NCBI GenBank assembly: GCA_004335635.1
Contig: QAXH01006547.1
Location: 10,192-60,430 of the forward strand
Reading direction: 5' to 3'
From: Chloromonas sp. AAM2
Taxonomy: Eukaryota; Chlorophyta; Chlorophyceae; Chlamydomonadales; Chlamydomonadaceae
Length of the DNA stretch: 50,239 nucleotides
Part shown: positions 46,101-50,239 of the stretch, piece by piece
Layout: every line of letters begins with the position of its first letter
Numbering within the stretch: position 1 is the stretch's first letter
Translations under genes and position numbers: made by a program
The notes under the pieces: model-generated
The model's input: the letters and a program-made list of their open reading frames with translations, nothing else
What the model was told of the DNA's origin: nothing
Databases searched by the model: none

Positions 46101-46897
46101 AGGGCGGTACACATCCCGACCCGTGTCATGTGACGGCTTCACTGATGTCAAAATTGCCTTTATATATAGTGAGACTGAGGATATGCCTATTGCCTGCAGA
46201 GCGCCTTCCCTGGTGCTGATGGAGGTGTAATAACATATCTGAAGGACAAGGGATACAAAGGAGCGGTGATTGACGGGCTGGGCTCGGGCAACATCGGTGC
46301 AGGCTTGGCCACAGTCGTGCGGCCGCTGGCCAACGCAACGAGCTTCAGGGTCGTGATCACTCGCACTCCTGAGTCGGGCATCACCCTGCCAAGCTACGGT
46401 GGGTCTTGCCTCCTCAGTTTAATTCAGTTTCTTGATGTGCGCCTCGAATCAGTTTGGAATCTGCCTGGAATCAGTATGGCATCTGTCAGTGAAACTTGTC
46501 AGTGAAAACTTGTGAACCAATATTGGATTGGCTTGGCCCAGCGTGACTGCTGCACTCCTTAATTGCCTTTTCCCGCACACATGCACGTTTTTCAGCTATG
46601 TATATGTTCAGGCCATACACATGCGCGATCGTGAGATCTTGAGATCTGGTTGATGAACGCAGCATTCGGTAGTCCGCTCTGAACATCATAGTCTGAGCGC
46701 ATCCCATGCCCTCCCTCTCAGGCTGCCCTGGCTGTCTGGGAGCCCTCGTGGACGACGGGGTGATCCAGGCCTTCAACCTGAACGGGTTCCAGGCGCGCAT
46801 TGTGCTCATGCTGGCGCTGGCCCAGACCCCCAAGATCTCAATAAAGGACCTGCAGGCCCAGTACTATAAGATCTCGTACCCATACACCCCCTCGTGA
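43192..46897 (+). CDS. Type II (bacterial-type) L-asparaginase family protein (7 exons)
   Basis: The exons are 43192-43390, 43610-43803, 44307-44400, 45002-45123, 45471-45656, 46200-46398 and 46722-46897, giving 389 aa with all junctions in phase. The N-terminus MKGVVLLLVFLEACSAG is a signal peptide, so the protein is probably secreted or vacuolar. The family hydrolyses asparagine to aspartate and ammonia. Landmarks in order are NIAVVTTGGTIAS (nucleophile Thr about 59), IDSSEATPAFW, VLHGSDTLEQTAWFL, PVVLTGAMRGADSPSPDGP, GVLVVFNDQ, YVTKRNANLLDAF, KGAVIDGLGSGNIG and LNGFQARIVLMLALAQT. Compared with E. coli AnsB from memory, the second-triad Thr of HGTDT is Ser (about 136) and the Lys is Pro (about 189). 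The first-triad Thr and the Asp (about 137) are kept. Activity may therefore be altered or lost. Intron 3 carries a 36-bp minisatellite, and introns 4 and 5 carry SINE-related sequence. Confidence 0.92.
44410..44720. repeat. 36-bp minisatellite in asparaginase intron 3
   Basis: About eight copies of GTTGAACTTGAAGGCTGAGG followed by ATCAGATCACCTTGGT. The unit length is a multiple of three and the array has no in-phase stops on either strand, which produces spurious open frames in both directions. Confidence 0.9.
45130..45260 (+). repeat. Pyrimidine tract related to the SINE-like family (copy F)
   Basis: A C/T-rich stretch in asparaginase intron 4 ends in TCTTCTTGCTCAGGGGTAAG. It resembles the left part and junction of copies A and B but lacks the CATCCCG…TGACGGC box. 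Confidence 0.4.
45913..45935. repeat. Perfect 23-bp palindrome
   Basis: TTCTGACACAC, a single A, then GTGTGTCAGAA: 11-bp arms with a one-base centre, in asparaginase intron 5. It lies about 30 bases before the tRNA-like sequence. Confidence 0.85.
45964..46150 (+). mobile_element. tRNA-headed SINE-like element (copy C)
   Basis: 45964-46040 folds like a tRNA: a 7-bp acceptor stem (CCCCGCC/GGTGGGG), an A-box-like AGCTCAGCTGGTAG, a perfect 5-bp anticodon stem TGTCA/TGACA with a 7-base loop, and a T-arm CCTGG…CCAGG with a degenerate B box. The D stem is weak, the position before the anticodon is not T, and the T-loop is altered, so this is not a working tRNA. The body follows (46041-46150) and carries the box shared with copies A and B (GGTACACATCCCG … TGACGGCTTCACTGATGT). 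It lies in intron 5 of the asparaginase gene. Confidence 0.65.
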
Positions 46898-47458
46898 TAT
46901 GCAAGTGGTTGGTTTGCATGAGCTTTCTGATCTGCACCATAGTATGCTACCAGTGTGTCTTCAAGATTTTCGTGCACCGTGTGGACAGATTTCATGGTCA
47001 AACAGATGTCACGTTTTATGCAAAGGCGCTAGTTTGTGGCCGCGTGCTTGTATCAGTAGATCATCGGATTTAGCAACGTAACATAAAACCAAACTTTGGC
47101 TGCATGCAAGCTGTCGACATATATGGCTAATGTTTTGCTCTTATGATGATCAGCCTACTACTGCGCACCACCCACACTGCCTCTAACGGCGGCTGAAACC
47201 CGTGCGCACAATCATGTTTGCTTGACTTGCTGCTGCTCACGCGACAACTTGACTTACTGAAGCCAGAACTGCTGCGGTTTCCAATTCGTATGTTATAAAA
47301 GTGACCACACCTCTCTCACACCCAAAACACGGTAGAATCAATTGGTGAGCGCAAGCGATGCACGTAGATGGCAATTAGCTGGTGGTCAAGAGTAAAGTCA
47401 ACTGAGCAACACTAGCCACGGCACACTATCTGAATTATCATAAGCGCCCGCAATCGCC
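46898..47458. other. Intergenic region between asparaginase and S1-domain genes
   Basis: Both flanking genes point right. The sequence is moderately AT-rich and holds no open frame worth calling. It should contain the asparaginase terminator region and the S1-gene promoter; a TTATAAAA at about 47291-47298 is a possible TATA element, roughly 165 bases before the ATG. Confidence 0.45.
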
Positions 47459-50180
47459 ATGTTGGGCCAGCCAGCGCGATGGAGAAGCATGTCTTCGCAA
47501 GCGCTTGCATGCCTGAACGCTTCTGGGCACAGCGCAGCGTGGCATAGCTTACAAGAGGCAGGCACACCTTTTGGGTCGCCGCCTTCGGCGTCAGATCGCG
47601 CCATCGCCATCAAACCCCTAGACACGCAAGGAAACGCGCGATGGTGGTCTCCTCAAGGATTTCTGAGCAGAGGTTTTGCTGCAACAGCAACAGCAACGGC
47701 ATCTACGTCGACGCCTGCTGCCGCTCCTGTGGACACGCTTCAGGTCAGCCCGCCATGCAGAAAACTGCTCCGTGCCACGTGCGAGCAGCAATCATTCGCC
47801 TTGTAGTGCTCTCCCATGTTGTTGGATCGCCTTTGACGGCGTGGCCCAACATGTTCCCATTCGTACCAGATTGGTACGCACATGCTGTGCAGCCAGCCAG
47901 CCAGCTGCAATGCAATCAGCATGCAGTGAGCTAGCATGAAGATGTTGCTTAGCCCGTGAAGCCGTTTGGACCTATCCTGGAAACAGATCCAATGAAAACT
48001 TAAAGCACAGTGCCTCTCTCCCTCTCCCAACGCACGCACGGAGTTGACACCCATCAAGGCTGGTTCTCTCGTGCACCCACGCACACTCGTGCACACACCA
48101 CATGCGTTGTTGTTATTGCTATGTATTGCTATGTATTGCTATGTATTGTATTGCACAGGTGGGGCAGCTTTATGATGCCACTGTCAAGTCTGTGATGCAA
48201 ACAAAGGTCATCCTGGACGTTCAGAACACACTCATAAACATGCACAGACTAGAGGTGTCCAAGGAAAGAGTGGAGGACATGAATACGGTTTTCCAGCCGG
48301 GCGAGCAAATCAAGGTGTGTTGGCCAATCGTTGGACCTTTGGTGATCAAGGTGTGTTGGCATTGCCGTTGACAGTAGCATGGGCGTCCCCAGACACATGG
48401 TGGGACGTGAGATGCTCGCAATGCATATTACAGCATGTACTACTGCACTGGGGTACCCTTTGCCAGGGCCCAGGAGTTCAGAGCCCAGTTTCATGGAATC
48501 ACATATAGTCATTGGAAAGATAGACTGTGTAACAGTATGCCATCCGAGTATGCAAGGCGATTTGTCAGTCCTTCGCGCGTACTTGTACTTGTACCCATCC
48601 ATGCACACTGATTTCTTTTGTGGTTTCGCTGCCGTGCATGCTCCTCACATGCCATGTATGTGGTATGAATGCTGTGTATGCTTCCTCGCACGTTTCCGCA
48701 CGTCTGCACACTGTCTTACCTGTATGCGCTCGTGCACGTGCCCATCATGCCATGCAGTGCCCATCATGCCAGGCCCATGAAACTGCTTGTTCTGGATTCA
48801 GGTGCTCGTGCGAGGACGCCATGCAATCAAAGGTTCATATGTGTGCACCAGACACCTGGAGCCTGAGCCTGGACTGATCCTCAGAGACAAAGAGGTGGGC
48901 TGGAGCTGAACAGTCTGGGCTGTTCGGATCTACACAGTTGCAGTGGACAACCAAGCACAGGGGCAGCGGAAAGTATGGGCCAAAAGTGATGATACGCACA
49001 GCACTTTATGTGAACAATATGCACAAGCGCAGCGAATTTCAGGGGCCAAAGGTGGTGACATGGGCAGAGGGCAAAGGGTCTGTACAACACCAGGCCAACG
49101 CAACCAGGCCACCTCGTGCTCATTGCACGTTATAATTCTTGGATATCAAATACTGCGAGTATTGGATGTAAAGTTCTTGGATACCGCATCAGTCCTTGGA
49201 TGCGGTAGGAGGATGCAAATCCGCACAACTTGGGCTGCCCGCAACAGCATTGTGTGCCTACTTTCTTCAATCAAGCAGCCCGACTTCCGGCATGCCTGTG
49301 GGTTGCTTTGTGCAGGCTGTGTGGGCGGCTGCTGAGCAGCAGGCTGCAGCATTCCGTGCCAACGGCGAGAAGAAGCTTGTAGAACGCAACGCACTGCTTG
49401 CAAGGCTGCAGGTGCGCACACTGTTGCGCATGTTCATATTTCTGGTGACAAACGCCTTACAAGGGCCCTGGCAGCGTAGGTGACCCGTCATTGTGAGCTG
49501 CGTGATACCTAGTGGTCCGTGAGCCATGCAAGGGGATGCACAGAGTGTGGCATGTGGGCCCCCCTGGTGTAACCTGAATATATTTCCAGGCGGGATGAGC
49601 AGAAAATGTTTGGCTTTCAGGGTGAGGTATTGTCCTCAAGGACTCGGTGTGCTGTCTTGAGAGACATCACTTCTGCATGCTCTCCTCAGACCTTGGCACC
49701 TTTCCTTTGAAATCACATGTTCGACCCTACTCTGCCAAGCGGGCAGTCTCAAACGATCTCAAACTGTTCAGTAGAACATTCACTTTGATACCCCAGTAAA
49801 GATTCAGGTTTGCACCGTTCAGGTTTACAGCACCAATTAGGTTTACAGCACCAATCAGGTTTACAGCACCAATCAGGTTTACAGCACCAATCAGGTTTAC
49901 ACCATTTAGTAAACACTTGGGTTTACAGTGTAAACTTTACAACACTCAGGCGCATGCGAGTCAGACATGCTGTGGCCGATTGAGAGTTGGATGTGTGTGC
50001 TCCGACCGTTGTACGCTCTGGCCGTTTTTGCCTCTGCAGGTAGGGCAGACGGTCGATGCCCAGGTGATGATGTGGCTCAGGGGTAAGAAGTTGGCCATGG
50101 TTGAGGGACACGTGATAGCCGTCAACTCCGCGAGGGGGACTGCAAGAGACATGGAAATGAAGAAAGGTCAAACAATACAG
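47459..50180 (+). CDS. S1 RNA-binding-domain protein, probably mitochondrial (partial, 5 exons seen)
   Basis: The exons are 47459-47743, 48159-48314, 48802-48894, 49316-49411 and 50040-50180, all phase 0 and giving 257 residues so far. A donor at 50181 leads out of the window. Exon 1 is a likely mitochondrial presequence: Ser/Ala/Arg-rich and ending FLSRGFAATATATASTS. A first S1 fold starts at VGQLYDATVKSV and continues through QPGEQIKVLV and the LEPEPG motif common after S1 domains. A helical Ala/Glu segment (AVWAAAEQQAAAF) follows, then a second domain starts at VGQTVDAQVMMWLRGKK. The family includes ribosomal protein S1-like factors of organelles, which bind mRNA during translation; that role is inferred from the domains. 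The introns carry short tandem repeats. Confidence 0.82.
48112..48150. repeat. TATTGCTATG decamer repeat before an exon
   Basis: Three to four TATTGCTATG units end just before the TTGCACAG acceptor of S1-gene exon 2 (48159). Confidence 0.75.
49800..49905. repeat. 18-bp tandem repeat in an S1-gene intron
   Basis: About four copies of CAGGTTTACAGCACCAAT, with partial units on both sides, in the intron 49412-50039. Confidence 0.85.
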
Positions 50181-50239
50181 GTGCGCGCTTGTAGGTGGGA
50201 GGGTGGTGTATGTGGCTACGGCTGGTGTTGGTGTGTGTG

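Noticed and set aside
1..50239. CRISPR arrays, operons or bacterial insertion sequences
   Set aside because: The tandem repeats here have no unique regular spacers, and the genes are spliced. Nothing suggests prokaryotic DNA.

Overview
This looks like nuclear DNA of a green alga, most likely of the Chlamydomonadales. The genes are split by many short GT-AG introns. The proteins carry long Ala/Gln/Pro/Ser/Glu runs. One gene matches a plant-type class 3 lipase, and there are many minisatellites. Nothing looks prokaryotic: there are no operons or ribosome binding sites. The organism is inferred, because I could not run any search. An internal block of human-type telomere-like repeat (TTAGGG) would suit the Dunaliella or Haematococcus/Stephanosphaera side of the order, where that telomere type has been reported.

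Layout. 1-67: last codons of an unknown + strand gene. 1670-3164 (+): three-exon GRAM-domain protein with an acidic N-terminus. 5219-14176 (-): ten-exon class 3 lipase of the plant At3g07400 type, about 1866 aa. 17160-32902 (+): very large low-complexity gene of about 18 exons and about 2664 aa if it is one gene; a roughly 2-kb intron (24775-26763) holds mirrored satellite arrays around TTAGGG-like repeats. 34027-40558 (-): 16-exon secreted or membrane YHYH-domain protein made of two copies of a seven-exon cassette. 40683-40892 (-): possible last exon of an unknown gene. 43192-46897 (+): seven-exon bacterial-type (type II) L-asparaginase with substituted catalytic positions. 47459 to beyond the right edge (+): S1 RNA-binding-domain protein with a likely mitochondrial presequence.

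The exon models were built by eye from splice consensus and then checked by phase. The models for the lipase (5601 nt), YHYH protein (2424 nt), asparaginase (1170 nt) and large gene (4605 + 3390 nt) each give a whole number of codons with every junction in phase, which is good internal support.

The genes do not form an evident pathway. Neighbours are tail-to-tail (GRAM/lipase, large gene/YHYH) or head-to-head (lipase/large gene, YHYH/asparaginase). The unusual biology is the exon-cassette duplication in the YHYH gene, a tRNA-headed SINE-like repeat family spread through introns, introns whose splice sites lie inside tandem repeats, and the telomere-like block inside a gene.
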